Shown: piece after piece, positions 1 to 11,591 of the stretch
Position numbering within the stretch: the first letter of the stretch is position 1
How the letters are laid out: each line of letters opens with the position of its first letter
Assembly (NCBI GenBank): GCA_010094045.1
Contig: ML986578.1
Location: 930,001-994,000, forward strand
DNA length: 64,000 bases
From: Lojkania enalia
Taxonomy: Eukaryota; Ascomycota; Dothideomycetes; Pleosporales
Direction: 5' to 3'
Translations under genes and position numbers: made by a program
The notes under the pieces: model-generated
What the model was told of the DNA's origin: nothing
Database searches by the model: none
What the model saw: the letters and a program-made list of their open reading frames with translations, nothing else

Positions 1-1871
1 TTGTTATTCGCTCCTTCGAAGGTGTGTCCTCGTCATCTGATAGTTCGTCTTCCGCAGATGCGGATGAACTAGAGTCAAAGATATTTACCTCTAGAGCTGT
101 AGCGTCATCATGGCCCTGAATAACCCAGGTATCTATATACCCGGCCAAATCTACGACGGCGAAGACAGCGCCATCGGTTGAAAACTCCGCATGGTGAATA
201 GACCGATTGTATAAACCCCAAGATCCATTGAGTGAGTCCCGCTGTGCATCAGATCTGTTGAGCCGCTGTAGAGGGAAGAGTTGCGGAAGTATGCGTGGGC
301 GGCCAGCCGTTCCCCCCGATCTTGTCGCGCGTGCCAATTGAACGTGATTTGTGGGCGTGATGATAGCGAGCCATTTCCCATCTGCCGTAAAGCGAACTAT
401 CTTTGCGCCCTTTGTCGGAGGCATATCCAGTTTTCGTATGCGCAAAGCAGATCTGTCATGTGCTTCGGAATGAGTAAGATGGAACAATTTCACCTCCCGA
501 ACTGTTGCGACAGCCAGGAGCTGGCCATCATGTGTGATCGCCACAGACGTGATATTTTCGTCCCCTTTGAGTGCGAGTCGCGCAACTACTTTCGGCCTCT
601 CGGTGGCCTCCTGTTGATTCTTGACGCGCCAAATTCGTACTTCACAATTCCACCAGCTGACAATTAGCCGTGCTTTGGGGGCGCTGACCAATGGTGGATT
701 GCTGGGAAAAGTGGGTAGACCACGACTGAGTTCTTTTCCAAATTCTCGAAGAGGTACGACAATAGGCTGGGTGTCAATCCCTTCAAATAAGTTAGTTAGA
801 TCAGGCGTGAATGAGAACCGTCTCACCTCCTGAAACAATGAAATTCAGTTTATTGCCCTCATATATCGCAATGGCCTTGACATCATGATCATGATATCGT
901 TTGTGGGAGACCTCGCGCCACTTCTCCCCGCGATTGCTTCGGGAGTCACCAGTCTTCTTGCAACTATAGAAGCATGTCCGGCGGTCTAAACCTCCGCTAA
1001 AAATCATATTGCCATCTTGAGATACCACGAGGTCCAGAACATCCGCTTCATGTCCAGATATACGCTGCATTTGGCTATAGTTTTTCCCGTCGTATATACG
1101 GATATCTCCAGTAGAGTCGCCAGAGACAAAATCTCCATTTGGGAAACACCTCACTTTCCAGATCAAAATATCCTTCGGCCCACCTGGAGGGCCACTCCCG
1201 AGTGAGATATTCCTGAGCACATTGTTGTTTCTTGTGTCAAATACTCGAATTGTGCTGTCCGCAAATCCTGCCAGTACGGTGTTGCGATCTTTGTAGGTGA
1301 CGCTGAGAACACGTGCCCTTTTCGTCGTGAGTCTTGACAGGAATCTGTCAAATCTTAGCTCGCCTTCGGCCGTCGATAGCAAGACGAGGGAGCCATCCGC
1401 ACAACCTGCAATCAGATTCTGCTGATTGTCCCGACTATCGACCCTTGTTTCTTTTGTAGACGTCTTTAGTTTCGGCTGGGCCGCAAAGCACCAGATTTCG
1501 CTATGGTTGCCACTGGAATGTTGGGAAGGAAGACCGGTCGCTAGATTCCACTCCGTAACACTACTCGAGTATCCGATACTAAATAGTCGCAGCCTCCCCG
1601 GAAGTGTGATACCTTGGCCATCTCTTTCGTCAGGTTCTTGAATCCAAGCAAGACCTTCGACGCTTCGGTCTTTGCCTCCGGTGAAAACGCTCTCTTGCAG
1701 CCATGCACCTCTTGCAGGGTTCCAGATCTCAATATTACCATTTGCGCGCCCTATGGCGAGTCTTAAACAAGTAGGATCTTCTCTGTTATTGTCGGGCTCG
1801 GTGTGCGAAAAAGCAAGCGCATTTATTGCCGACGGTTGATATGGAATGAATCGCGATCGATGAATATCCAT
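1..1871 (-). CDS. utp4: U3 snoRNP WD40 protein Utp4 (cirhin), 5' part
   Basis: Utp4 belongs to the t-UTP/UtpA subcomplex of the nucleolar small-subunit processome, which acts in early 18S pre-rRNA processing. The start at 1871 (MDIHR...) is preferred over an ATG 12 codons upstream because it fits the family N-terminus, which continues with SAINALAFS. Exon 1 is 1871-827. A 46-base intron (781-826; GTGAGA donor, CTAAC branch, GAAG acceptor) is needed because the unspliced frame stops directly after the conserved IVSGG. Splicing restores IVSGGIDTQPIVVPLREFGK. Exon 2 (780-1) stays open to the window edge, so the C-terminus lies outside. WD-type blades are visible throughout, for example GNIEIW, STIRVFDT, GDIRIYDG, and GHEADVLDL followed by IFSGGLDR. 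An acidic serine-rich stretch lies at the edge. Family assignment is firm; the missing end is only a window effect. Confidence 0.93.
781..826 (-). other. Utp4 intron, 46 bases
   Basis: This is the shortest intron I placed with confidence. It has a GTGAGA donor, an overlapping CTAACTAAC branch element and a GAAG acceptor. Removing it joins S-G-G to I-D-T in phase, which matches the Utp4 family. Reading through it gives a stop within eight codons. Confidence 0.85.
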
Positions 1872-2344
1872 GGCGTCCGACGTTCGAGGAGACGTGCAGG
1901 GTCGCAATTAAGGTCAAGAGTTTATCGACTGGCGGGACTGAGCCGGTCTAATCATGGCTGTATCAGCTTTGAGTGTTAATTGAGAGCTTCGAACTTTTCG
2001 TGTCGTAAATTTTAGTGGAGCATCGGAGTGAAATTCCAGGCTTCACCGACAGCGGGCTCGGGCTAACTATTTTCCCCTACCTCCTCTTTCTAGGTCTTTC
2101 TTGCATCCAGGTAGAACCACCTGCGTAATCGAAAACCTATACGCTTGCGGATATAGGTACAGACTCTCCACCGGGTAAGGTAGGAACAAATTGGGATTCA
2201 CTGATCATCAGATAGATCGACAGATGCTGATGGACCTTATTAAGCTCAGCCCCTGTTGTAGTTGATCCCACAATTGCAAAACAAACCATGACAAAAGTAA
2301 CAGTGAAAACATTGTATATCATCAACGTGATGTTTTCGACTCTA
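1872..2344. other. Intergenic, upstream of utp4
   Basis: This is presumably the utp4 promoter on its right-hand side plus the 3' flank of the YbjQ-like gene. I see no coding signal or RNA gene. Confidence 0.5.
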
Positions 2345-2939
2345 TTAAATTACCCGAGGGCCCAATAAAGAATAGAACGGCTCGAACGCAATCCCTAACC
2401 CTAACGGTTCCTTGATCTGAGCAACACAAGGTGTCTCGTGGGCACAAACCTGGGCGATATTCATGAGTTCATTCATGTCAAGCCTCAGCGCAATTATTGC
2501 ATTTCCACTCCGCGTAATGCATTCTCCAACAATTCGTTCGATCGCTTGACCTCTCGAAGTATAAAGTAAAGTCGTCAACAGCTTAGTTATGTCAGCTTTA
2601 GGGGCACTTCCCTATAGTCTTGTACATGGGGCTTTCCGTCTATTGACAAAAGGGACACTGTGATATGCTAATTAATATGGTGGTGCATACCTTTAGTTCT
2701 CCGCCAATTGTACTCTTAAGCGCCGCAAATACTTCCGCTCCAATATTCCTACTCCTAGCACTCAATCCATAAATAGTTCCTAGCACCGTTATCACTTTGT
2801 ACCCAGGAAGATCATTCAATGTAGAAGTAACAACTCCATGGGTATCGGTGAAATAGTGCAGTCATTTATCCAGCGCAAATGTAGAATCGATCTTTCGAGT
2901 GAATAATCTTAGCCATGAGGTTGAGTCCTCGACAGACAT
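2345..2939 (-). pseudogene. YbjQ/UPF0145 (DUF74)-like gene with in-frame TGA
   Basis: The family forms small oligomeric proteins annotated as putative heavy-metal-binding; the function in fungi is not established. The frame starts with ATG at 2939 and runs 25 codons (MSVEDSTSW...). It then meets TGA at 2862-2864 and continues in the same frame for 57 codons to 2691. Those 57 codons carry the family core: THGVVTSTLNDLPGYKV, VLGTIYGL.ARSRN and GGELK. A 109-base intron (2582-2690; GTATGC donor, CTGAC branch, TAAG acceptor) leads in phase to exon 2 (2581-2345), which carries LLYTSRGQAIERIVGE, NAIIALR and AQVCAH. The usual YGTACVV end is altered to HETPCVA and followed by an unusual tail of about 20 residues. 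No AG acceptor lies between the TGA and the conserved core, and the core has no ATG, so splicing cannot remove the stop. Decay is most likely; UGA-CUG readthrough is the alternative. Confidence 0.75.
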
Positions 2940-3089
2940 TCTGATAGTCTATAGTTTGATAGTTTCGGGAATTGTAGATGCGTTGGATTTAGGCGGGCAT
3001 AAAAGCGATGAAGGGATAATGAACGCAGACGGGCAGGAAGATTGCGTCCGAAATTCTACATAAAGTACGCAAATATGATCATTCCAATT

Positions 3090-3488
3090 CTAACGCTGCA
3101 GTTGACCAGTGCACTTTCCCCCTGTAATATATGCTGTACTACGCCCCACCGCTTTAAGATTCTCCAGAACCCGGACATTTTGCAGACCAAACTTCACAGC
3201 GCACATTGCTAGCCCGGTTTTCGAACAATGCTTAGCCTGGCTATCGACTCAGGTCATATTCAATGTCGCATTGAATACGAGGAATGAGCCAATTAACGAG
3301 CAGGGTGCGTATTCGGAAGGCATTCCAAATAGTCCGTGCCAAGCAGATCATATATCACCCGACTCGATCCAAAGTCATCGCTCCTCATGACTCCAACCCT
3401 CCACAAATTCTGATATAATTGCTAGGTTGAACAAACTCCTATCATTTTCACTGACTATAGTCAGATCCACAAATCTACTTCGACACAT
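3090..3488 (-). pseudogene. Possible decayed reading frame broken by three TGA codons
   Basis: On the minus strand an ATG at 3488 opens a frame of about 132 codons, ending in TAG at 3090, interrupted only by three TGA codons. The segments between them look protein-like: a GMPSEYAPC block, then KTGLAMCAVKFGLQNVRVLE and GRSTAYITGGKCTG. I recognise no family. Chance alone would give about six stops in this length, so the evidence is weak. It lies just upstream of the broken YbjQ-like gene, in the same orientation, and just downstream of the cutinase, so this stretch may hold several decayed genes. Confidence 0.25.
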
Positions 3489-3739
3489 CAGAACGCCATT
3501 TTCTTAGTATATATAAACACACCCCATCTATGATTCATGTTTGACAATGTTATGTCCTACGCTATGCCTCTTAACTTTCTTGTCATAATGTTAAGGTATG
3601 TGTCGATCGTCACTTGTGGCATTTCTATCTATGAGCTGTTGCCACAGGCTGATAGTGAGCTTTGGCGGCCTAAGAGAAAGTCTCTAGTCGATGGAGAAGT
3701 TATGAAATATATACCCAGGCCCCAATGGCATGAACCTAT

Positions 3740-4604
3740 CTAGGCAAGGCCGGCAGCCTGAATGACAAAATCGGCAGCTGCATCAGCAGCAGTACCATAG
3801 CTCAGGTGGCTTCCCGAAACATTACCTGTTGGGCTCCCGCAAACATTGTCGGCACTTGCACAAAATTCCTTCACTTTGCTGGGGTCGAGGTCTCCTATAC
3901 TCATTCTAATCGAAGGGTCACCGAAAAGAACGGCGCCTGAGATTTCCGTTGAAGAGACCCCCTGGCTGAAAGCATTATGAACCACCATAGCACCTTGGCT
4001 ATATCCACCAAGGATTATCTTCGTAAATGGGCATTGGGACAGTGCAGTCTTAGCCAACTGGGCCATAGTAGGTCCACCGTCGCGACCGAGGTTTGCGTTA
4101 CCCGCGGCCGAAGCAGGGTAATCCATGCCCTGAACCGTGACCCTATCTGCACCCAATTTCTGTCTCAGGGACTTAAACATTGGTGGACCAGAAACCTTCA
4201 AAATGTTAGCACAATGTTTCTTAAGTTGAGTCTAAACCGCTTACAGTTCCAACGTTACCCAACTCACCCGTACCGCGAGCAAAAATCATAGTAACATTAG
4301 TGCAGCAATTCTTGTTCTTCACACCATTCTCCGCGTTACCTCCTCCGTTGCCTTGTGGAGTGCAATTTAATCCGATGCTGCTAGTAGATGTTGGTACAGC
4401 AGTAGCTCCAATTGGTGTTGCTTGGATGCTGGTTGGCAGGGTACCATCAGAACTCGCGGTGGGAAGTCCGAAGTCTGAGAATGAAAATCTGCTGGTCGGC
4501 CGAGGGAATGAAGGCATGCTGAAATCGCCCCAAGAGAATCGACTAAAAGGCATGGCCGAGCTCATGCTAGCGAGAGTGATTGTGACGGGAATGGTATACT
4601 TCAA
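3740..4604 (-). CDS. Cutinase (CE5 family), start codon irregular
   Basis: Secreted serine esterase that hydrolyses cutin-type polyesters. Exon 1 is 4604-4245, the intron is 4196-4244 (49 bases, GTAAGC, GCTAAC branch, GAAG) and exon 2 is 4195-3740; 271 residues counted from the TTG at 4604. Residues 1-17 form a convincing signal peptide. A Ser/Pro/Thr-rich linker follows to about residue 85, then the cutinase domain. That domain has RGTGE..NVGTVSGPP, the nucleophile motif GGYSQG (Ser186), Asp236 within SADNVC and His250 within GSHLSYG, so the triad is complete. The codon where ATG is expected is TTG (A at -3). No in-frame ATG lies between it and a TATA box at 4752-4758. The first in-frame ATG (4565) would remove most of the signal peptide. 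Options are non-AUG initiation, a start-codon loss, or an unseen 5' exon. The catalytic domain assignment is firm. Confidence 0.85.
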
Positions 4605-4751
4605 CTTGAAATTCGAAGGGGTTGAGTATGTGAGAGATTGAAATGAACGTAAGTGCTTAGCGGGTAAAAGAGCGACCTAGGGTAGAAGCGAATGCAGGTT
4701 GACGAAGTCGATTTGGATATTGATGGGATATCTTCAAGGTAGCTATATGTC

Positions 4752-4758
4752 CTTTATA
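4752..4758 (-). promoter_or_regulatory. TATA box of the cutinase gene
   Basis: TATAAAG on the minus strand, about 150 bases before the TTG at 4604. It suggests that transcription starts near 4720, which leaves little room for an undetected 5' exon. Confidence 0.45.
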
Positions 4759-6957
4759 CACCAGAATACGGGCTAGGCTATAATCCGCGCCATTTCTAGG
4801 TCTTTAGTTACGTTGATTGGCACACGCCACAGCAAGGCTCGAAACACGATATATTAGATGCAGAATCCATTTACCTTAGCTGATAATCTTGTGGGACCTG
4901 GGAAGCCTGTCATTGTAGTTTCTTCCCGCGAAGCCAAATCGGTGTTCCTTCGTGGGAGTCGTATCAGGCAACCAATAGTTGTCTGCAAAGCAACCAAAAT
5001 AACGTTCGACGTAAAATTTAGGTACCAACACAATCTCTCCAGGTATATAGTGTTACTGTCAAAGCTCTAAGTAGTGCATTTTCCAAGGTTATCGGGTGAT
5101 CGATGATCGGTGGGGAAGCTGCGGGACGAGATCTCGAGGCTGGAGATGGCTTGTTTCACTTACGCTAGCGTGGTAGTACCACGCTCATAGGCGGAACTTA
5201 ATAAACGTTTCCCTCTTGCTGACCAATTACTTCACTGCCCTGGAAAAAGTATCCGAGGTTGGCTTTCCCGTGTTCAATCCTTCGTTTCAAAGCTCGATCG
5301 ATTCAGAGCAACTTCTAATCATGTTTGAATCAGCGACTCTTCATCCGAGGTTAAGATACATACCGCAACGTAGAAGGAATGCAATAATCTACCTTAGCTC
5401 AGCATTGTGATGTATTGTTTTACTAGCATGTTTGTTGGTCTCTACATCAATCAGTACCTTCTGTGAATAACTTTAGCCGTTCGATCAGGAATCTTTGTTG
5501 GCTCGAATAGCAATTCGCAGACGGAGCAGACACCGGAACCTAGCTACCATAGTTTTCACCCCCATCGGCTTAGGACGCAACCCTATCCTATTTCCGCCAT
5601 ACAAAATCACACTTTAACCAAAAAAAAAAAAAAAAAAAAAAAATCTTTTTCCGATCGTAGTCTAGGCATGTCTTCAAACAACGGTTTCTTAGCCAGGCGA
5701 ACGATTCATATTTTTCAATACCCATCATTAAATTCTCAAAATCAAGATTCATCACCAGTTAATCTACCTTTAATAGTCCAGCGTTATACGATCCCGAAGG
5801 CGGGGAATATATGCGCTGCGCGGTTTGTCCACTACACTCCAACAAAGCCTTGCCCCGGAAAATTATACTAACTGCGACACCATCTTAATTAGCAATGCTG
5901 GATGATCAAACGAATGTCTCATTTTGGAATCCCGGGATCGAGCATGGGAATGCCTATCTTCTGGAATACCCTGGGCAACTTGACGACTTCGAAATGTGCG
6001 TGCTTCCTCTACATTTAGTGCTCCGAAATTTCACAAATACCGCCCTCGGCGCATGAGATATTATGAATTATTTAATGTAGGTCCACCCATTAATGTACGT
6101 GGCTTAATTCTTTGATTATCAGTACACCGCTACAAGAATTATTAAGTGAACATTGATACTACAATAGATGAACGTTAGTGATTGTCGCCATGGAAAAGAA
6201 CATAGTGAAGTACCTTATGATATTAATATTTGCGCCAAGAATGACGCCTAGTACATGTGTAAAACCTAGCTAAGCAATAATTCACATATGGAAGTACTTG
6301 AGAGATCCTTAGATATGATCTACGTAACAAGAGTTCTCCACCGATTATTGATTGATAAGCCTTCCAATTTTGGATGCAGACTTCGCTTGTTGTCACCGAA
6401 TAGAAGACGGTCGGGAGAAAGTTTGGTCTCAGATTCTCCTCAATAGAATTAGTTACTGGTCGATATGTATAGACTCGGATTCGTAAGTCACACACCCTAG
6501 CCTATCTTGACAAAATTGAACGCGGATATCATCGACGTTCCGATAGTACTGAAAGCACCTACATTCTTTAGAGTAAATGTGAAGAGGGTAATGTGTTCAA
6601 TTCTAGCACCATGCATGGAGCTAAGTACTACTGACTACGCTAAGGAGATATGCCCTTTGCTTCGAATTCCACGATCCCGTAGAGCCACGATCAAATGACT
6701 TGCAATCTCCTCAAAAAAGAATGATTAGTCACCTAACTGCTAAATATCATCGCCATGACAAGATCTGTAGCAAAGAGACAACCGTGTCCCTCATCCTCGT
6801 CAAATCATCCTGTCATCAATAGTTACCGCCTTTACAAATAATTTTCCCATCCGCTGTGACATACCTCGCAAAATAGAATTTCCGGATATATCGTGTTAAG
6901 CGTTGTTGGATTAGTAGCAGGTAACGCTGATATTCATCCCGAAAGACTATCAAGCTA
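4759..6957. other. Gene-free stretch upstream of the cutinase
   Basis: This AT-rich stretch has only short ORFs with no recognisable family on either strand. It contains one pure A24 run (5620-5643). No tRNA, terminal repeat or transposase fragment was recognised. Confidence 0.5.
5620..5643 (+). repeat. Homopolymer A24
   Basis: An uninterrupted run of 24 A in a gene-free stretch. It could be simple-sequence expansion or the tail of an old retroposed copy; no matching coding sequence was recognised upstream of it. Confidence 0.7.
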
Positions 6958-8853
6958 TTACGCAACTCTGCCTTTTGTCTGTTTGAAGTCCTTGACGCGG
7001 ATGTCACGCCACATGAAGACTGAAACGAGACCAAGAGCTAGGATTGCAGTAGCGCCGATGTTCATATACCTTTGGGCATCGCCGTATGCCCTCTCGATGG
7101 CATGCCTAGTAGGTGTACCCTTAGGGTAGGAGAGCTGTGTAACGATGTCACTATATATGGTTGCGGCCTGGTCTTTAGTCTCTGGTGGAAGGTACAACGC
7201 CAGCTTTTCGGGGAACACGCCGGTCCAGACAGCCGCAGCGATTGATGATCCGATGGCGCCACCAATGCTTGAGAACATGCCCTCGATGGCGAGGACTACA
7301 GCGATATGTTGGTGGTCGGTGGCAGCCATGGCAGCGATCTGCTCGCAGATAACGAGAGTTCCACCTGCGAAGGCAATGAAGATCTGGCACATAACGATGT
7401 AGCCAATGTTCACGTCAGGCTGCCTAAAGTGGATCATCAAACCAACGCCGAGGATGTTGATTGGAACACCAAAGTATACAGCCAGCCATTTGAATCGACC
7501 GGACCAGCGGATAGCAAGGCCGACAATGAGGGACCAGAAGCAGGCTCCTATGCTGTAGATGTTTTGGACGTAAGTTGCTCTTGTAATGTCTAGACCATTG
7601 ACAACCTGGAGAAAAGAGAAGAAGTATGAGTTCCAGATATAGAAACTGATGAAAAGAGTCGCTGCCAGTATACAGGCGCCCAAGACAGTCCGATCGAGAA
7701 GAAGCCGATACGGAATGAATGTTTTCGGAGCCAAGTACTTTTCATAAAGGCCAAAGCCAATCAAGAGGAGGAAGCCAATGATGACGAACGAGATGCATAA
7801 TGGCGAATTCCAGCCGTCTAAGCCTCCATCGCCTTGGTAGGTATAGAGACTGAATGGTAGAAGGAAGAACACCAAACCAGCCAAAATTAGAACAAGGCCC
7901 CCAGCATCGAATTCAATCGCATAGTATACACAGGATTCCTTAAATGTTCGGTTGATCTTGACTGGTTGGATGATGCCCGCCTTTTTGGCCTTGTGATAAT
8001 TCCACGTGAATAGGCCCAGGAGAGGCAAACAGACACCAAGGGTGATGAAGATGAAAGAGGCAAAAGCCCACCTCCAGCCCGGCCCACTTAGGTAGGCATC
8101 GGCCAAGGGGCCGGTAATCCAGACAGTAGCAATGTAGGGTGAGCTCACGTAGCCATACATAAAACCTCTGTTCTTGAGATGCGAGGTGTCGGCGATGAGG
8201 ATGCTAATGATATAGCTTATGCCATTGTATCTGCCAGCTGAATTAGCATTTAGATATGCGAAGAATGGAGAGCGCGTACCCAATCCAATAAAAAATTTGG
8301 GCAGCAGCGTAGGTCTGTACATTGTTGCAAGCAGCCATCATGATGAGGCCAACGACAAGGAAACCGGTCATAATAGCGAACCCATGTGGCCGTCCAAAGA
8401 TGTCCAGAACCTTGGCTAGCGGTAACTTGAGAACACCACCAATGATGCTTGACATCACCGTTGTGTAGGCGGTCAAAGAATGCTGGTAGAAAGAGCTGGT
8501 AACATACGGTGTGAATACACCGGTTGTACCTTGCTGCATAGCATCGACGAAAGTGACAAGCCACATCCTAATGCCGTCGTTAGAGGGTTTGCAAGAGGGG
8601 GAAACAAGCAGTTGACCCACATTACATATGCGGCGATGAGATGATTTCTCGTCCACACAATAGTAGTCGCCTCGATCTTCTTCACACCACCCTGCGCATC
8701 GGGGGTAAATTCCTCGGTGTTATCGTCTACGGGATGCGTCACGTCCACGACAGGCGAATGGCCAGCCTCCACGGCTTTGTTGTCCATGGCCTCATGCTCT
8801 TCGACGACAGGCACTTCGCCAGCGACTAGTCCTCTGAAATTAGGGAGCCTCAT
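6958..8853 (-). CDS. Siderophore-iron MFS transporter (SIT/Mir/Arn type)
   Basis: Plasma-membrane or vesicular proton symporter that imports ferric-siderophore complexes. Exons are 8853-8621, 8567-8280 and 8230-6958, with introns 8568-8620 (GTGGGT/CTAAC/TTAG) and 8231-8279 (GTACGC/GCTAAT/GCAG). The product is 597 residues with about 14 membrane helices. Family hallmarks are the first-helix segment TFVDAMQQGTTG followed by TPYVTSSF, then QIFYWIGYNGISY and ISILIADTSHLKNR. The N-terminus is a soluble acidic tail. The frame extends three codons further to a TTG, but the ATG at 8853 is taken as start; an AG-like acceptor at about 8834 leaves some doubt about an extra 5' exon. Which siderophore is carried cannot be told. 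Two perfect ATCWGATAA sites lie 469-642 bases upstream, so repression by an SreA/Sre1-type iron GATA factor is expected. Confidence 0.93.
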
Positions 8854-9321
8854 GGCAATCAAGATGGCGACTCAAGCAATGCTAAAGTCTGAAGGTGCAG
8901 TAAAGGAGTGATAAGCTCAGGTGACGCCTGGAATCAGGAAACCAGGACAATGGGACTGGCAATTAATATATGCTGTAGCTATCCGAGGGACCCACAGCAA
9001 TAGCCGACAGATAGAGTGCACAGCAAGGTTCGGCGACCAGGGGACCTGCCCTTTGAGGGGTCACTAGAGTTACTGTATGAGCGTCGTGCAGGTTACCAGG
9101 GCCGCCAGGACTTACGGGATGTTCTCGGCAGCTCCAGAAATACGACTGAGGCGTGTAATTGAGTTAGGGAAACTGAATATCGGGCCCCTGGCGCCCTCAC
9201 ATCGGAGCGGCGACCTGCCCTTGTGATGTCGTAGTGCAGCATGATCCATGCTTGGCAGTGTGACGGACGGGGTGAATGCTCGGATTGGCAAGGCGAACAA
9301 AATTTTATCAAATCTAATCTG

Positions 9322-9330
9322 ATCTGATAA
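9322..9330 (+). promoter_or_regulatory. Iron-GATA (SreA/Sre1) site 1
   Basis: ATCTGATAA, an exact match to the ATCWGATAA consensus known for fungal iron-regulatory GATA factors. It lies 469 bases upstream of the siderophore transporter start and 157 bases from a second copy in the opposite orientation. I noticed no other perfect match when scanning the window by eye. Confidence 0.7.
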
Positions 9331-9486
9331 GATTGAAATAACGCCGCATTATCACCGGCATCGCTCTGTTTGCCTCGAAACCCGCTCATGGCGTGCTCGA
9401 TTTGCCTTTTCCAAGGGCTAGCTCAACCCAAGACCAACCCCAAGATATTCCCAAGAATTTCCAAGACCCAGTGCGTGCATTTAGAG

Positions 9487-9495
9487 TTATCTGAT
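9487..9495 (-). promoter_or_regulatory. Iron-GATA (SreA/Sre1) site 2
   Basis: TTATCTGAT on the plus strand, that is ATCAGATAA on the minus strand, the other allowed form of ATCWGATAA. It reads in the same direction as the siderophore transporter that it probably controls. Confidence 0.7.
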
Positions 9496-11591
9496 CCGTC
9501 GACTAGTGGGGTCGGCTGCTAGCGACTCCCACAGGCGGCAATCGGATTGACCATCGGTCCTTCGTATTATTGGAGGCCCTGCCCCTACCGCTGTGGGCTA
9601 ATTCAACCCTGCCAATTCTGTGGCCGGTCCACTCTTCTGATTCGCGGCCCAAGCAGAGAAAAATCACATGACTTTATCAACTCCTCGGGATTTCGTGGCA
9701 CAAACAGAGACTTGAGCCGAGTTGTCATCGTGTTGTCGACTCTCAACGGCAGCGGTTGCGGAAGATCGCGGGGAAAGAGGAGAAAAAAAAAATAAAAAAA
9801 AATTCCTTCGTGGCACCATTATTGGCGAGCACTACGACAAGACGGACAAACCCATCGACAAGAAATGAGGCGTTAAGCTATTTTGTCTGGACTTTCCGGG
9901 ATCAACGTCTGTGCAGTAGAAGCGCAGCAAAAGCAAAAGCTCGGACTGTAGTATTGGACCAGAGCGCTTGGCTTAATGCGGCGGGCCGATGACGGAGACG
10001 AGGGAAAGCTGGAGTTCGGGTGGACGGTGAATACATTGTAGAGTTCAAGCGATGCTCTGTGTTAAGAACACTATTTCCATAAGGTAAGTGTGGGATCGGA
10101 TCGCTCAATGTCGTCTCTGGTTCGGCAATCCTTGCCACCATTAGCGTTCACTTCAGCCATGGTCGCTCGATTTCCAATGTCCCTCCATTATGTGGCATGT
10201 TTGTCATAAGTTTGACCTTTCAATTGTCCCCAGCCGTGGCTTGCCCGGCCACTTAGCACTTAAAAATCATGCTCACCAGAGAATCACGCTGCTGTCTGGC
10301 TTGCGCCGTCTATGAAAATTGCAACTATACTTTCGGGGGCGGAATGTAAATGACTTGTTCCTTAATCATTAGATTCCTAGCAGATACTCCTATATCGATC
10401 GCAATTAAGTCAGCTGCTTAATCGGAGAAAGACAGATAGGTTGAGCCTCATAATCCATTCCTTGTTTTCCTCATTGTATGAACTACGCATATAGTCTCAC
10501 ACTTACAGAAACAATGCAAGAGTCGAGTAAATGATGAACAAGCTAAAGCCAAAACTGTTTCTAGTACGGATGCTCTGAAGGAACTAAGCTAATAGCCTCA
10601 CTTCATGGCGGGACCATCACGATCGGGCGACATCCTGATACGGCATGGTCTCTTTATGTCCAGGCTGCCCGATCCGCACCAAGCGCCTGGTTCACCCTTA
10701 GATTATTCCAGGAAATCCAGGAAGTCTCGGGCACGGGACAGTTAGCCCGAAAAATCATGTCCTCGGTAGCTTGGCGACTCGATTCGCCATGGTGAACGTA
10801 TTGAGAATAGTGTTCACTTCGGTATAGGGAACGAATACGTTGAAAATAGCTCTTGACTCGTGTGAATAGAGGAATTATCTTGTCAACGGCTCTTATGTCT
10901 TGTGAAATTTGACCTAATCCGTCCTAGCTCTTGAATGGTCCGTAGCGATTAAAGAATCTCTTCTACAGACTAGTTCATTAGACATCTTGCGGAGCAATAG
11001 GTCGAAAATTTCCATACTACATTTACAGAGAAATTGAAACAGTCAGCCGACTGCTGCAAAGGGCCCTACGATCGATAACAATAAGAGCACTAGGGATTGT
11101 CTTGTCAACTCGTGCTCAATCTAGCGAGTGTCTTTACTTCACGAGTCTTGTTCAAATTTTTCGGTACACAATGATAAAATTGTTGCGGAGATTCCCAGAT
11201 TTTACTTCTCAATACCTCGGACCAAGTCATGTGGATCATGGATATTGACTTTATCTAGGTGAACAACCTAAGCTGGGACGCTAGATGTGCGTATGCATCG
11301 AAGTATTGAGCAACTTCATTCGGCTTTCGATCGCCATTGTTATCAATCACAAAGCTCGCTATTCTGTACGCTTAGTACGCAAGAAAGTTGCTAAAAGTCT
11401 CGCAGAAGACCATCAAGGTTCTTATATGGATATCTACAACTCCTCTGTCCTAGCTCAAGCGAAGGTAATGAAGTATGGTCGTGTGTCCGAGGTATTGGAT
11501 AATACAGAAAACTAAGAGCACGTGTTAGTGATCTTGACATCTGCCGAGGACGTTGGCTTTTTCATACTCAAATGTTGACTCTTCGAGTGGG
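9496..11591. other. Gene-free stretch
   Basis: Only short overlapping ORFs without recognisable families. A plus-strand ORF of 76 codons at 11285-11515 has no recognisable motif. No RNA gene or mobile element was recognised. Confidence 0.5.

Noticed and set aside
2393..2405. CCCTAACCCTAAC, two telomere-like repeat units
   Set aside because: Only two units, and they lie inside exon 2 of the YbjQ-like gene; expected by chance and no subtelomeric signs around.
5620..5643. A24 run as the tail of a retroposed gene
   Set aside because: No coding remnant or target-site duplication was recognised upstream; kept only as a simple repeat.
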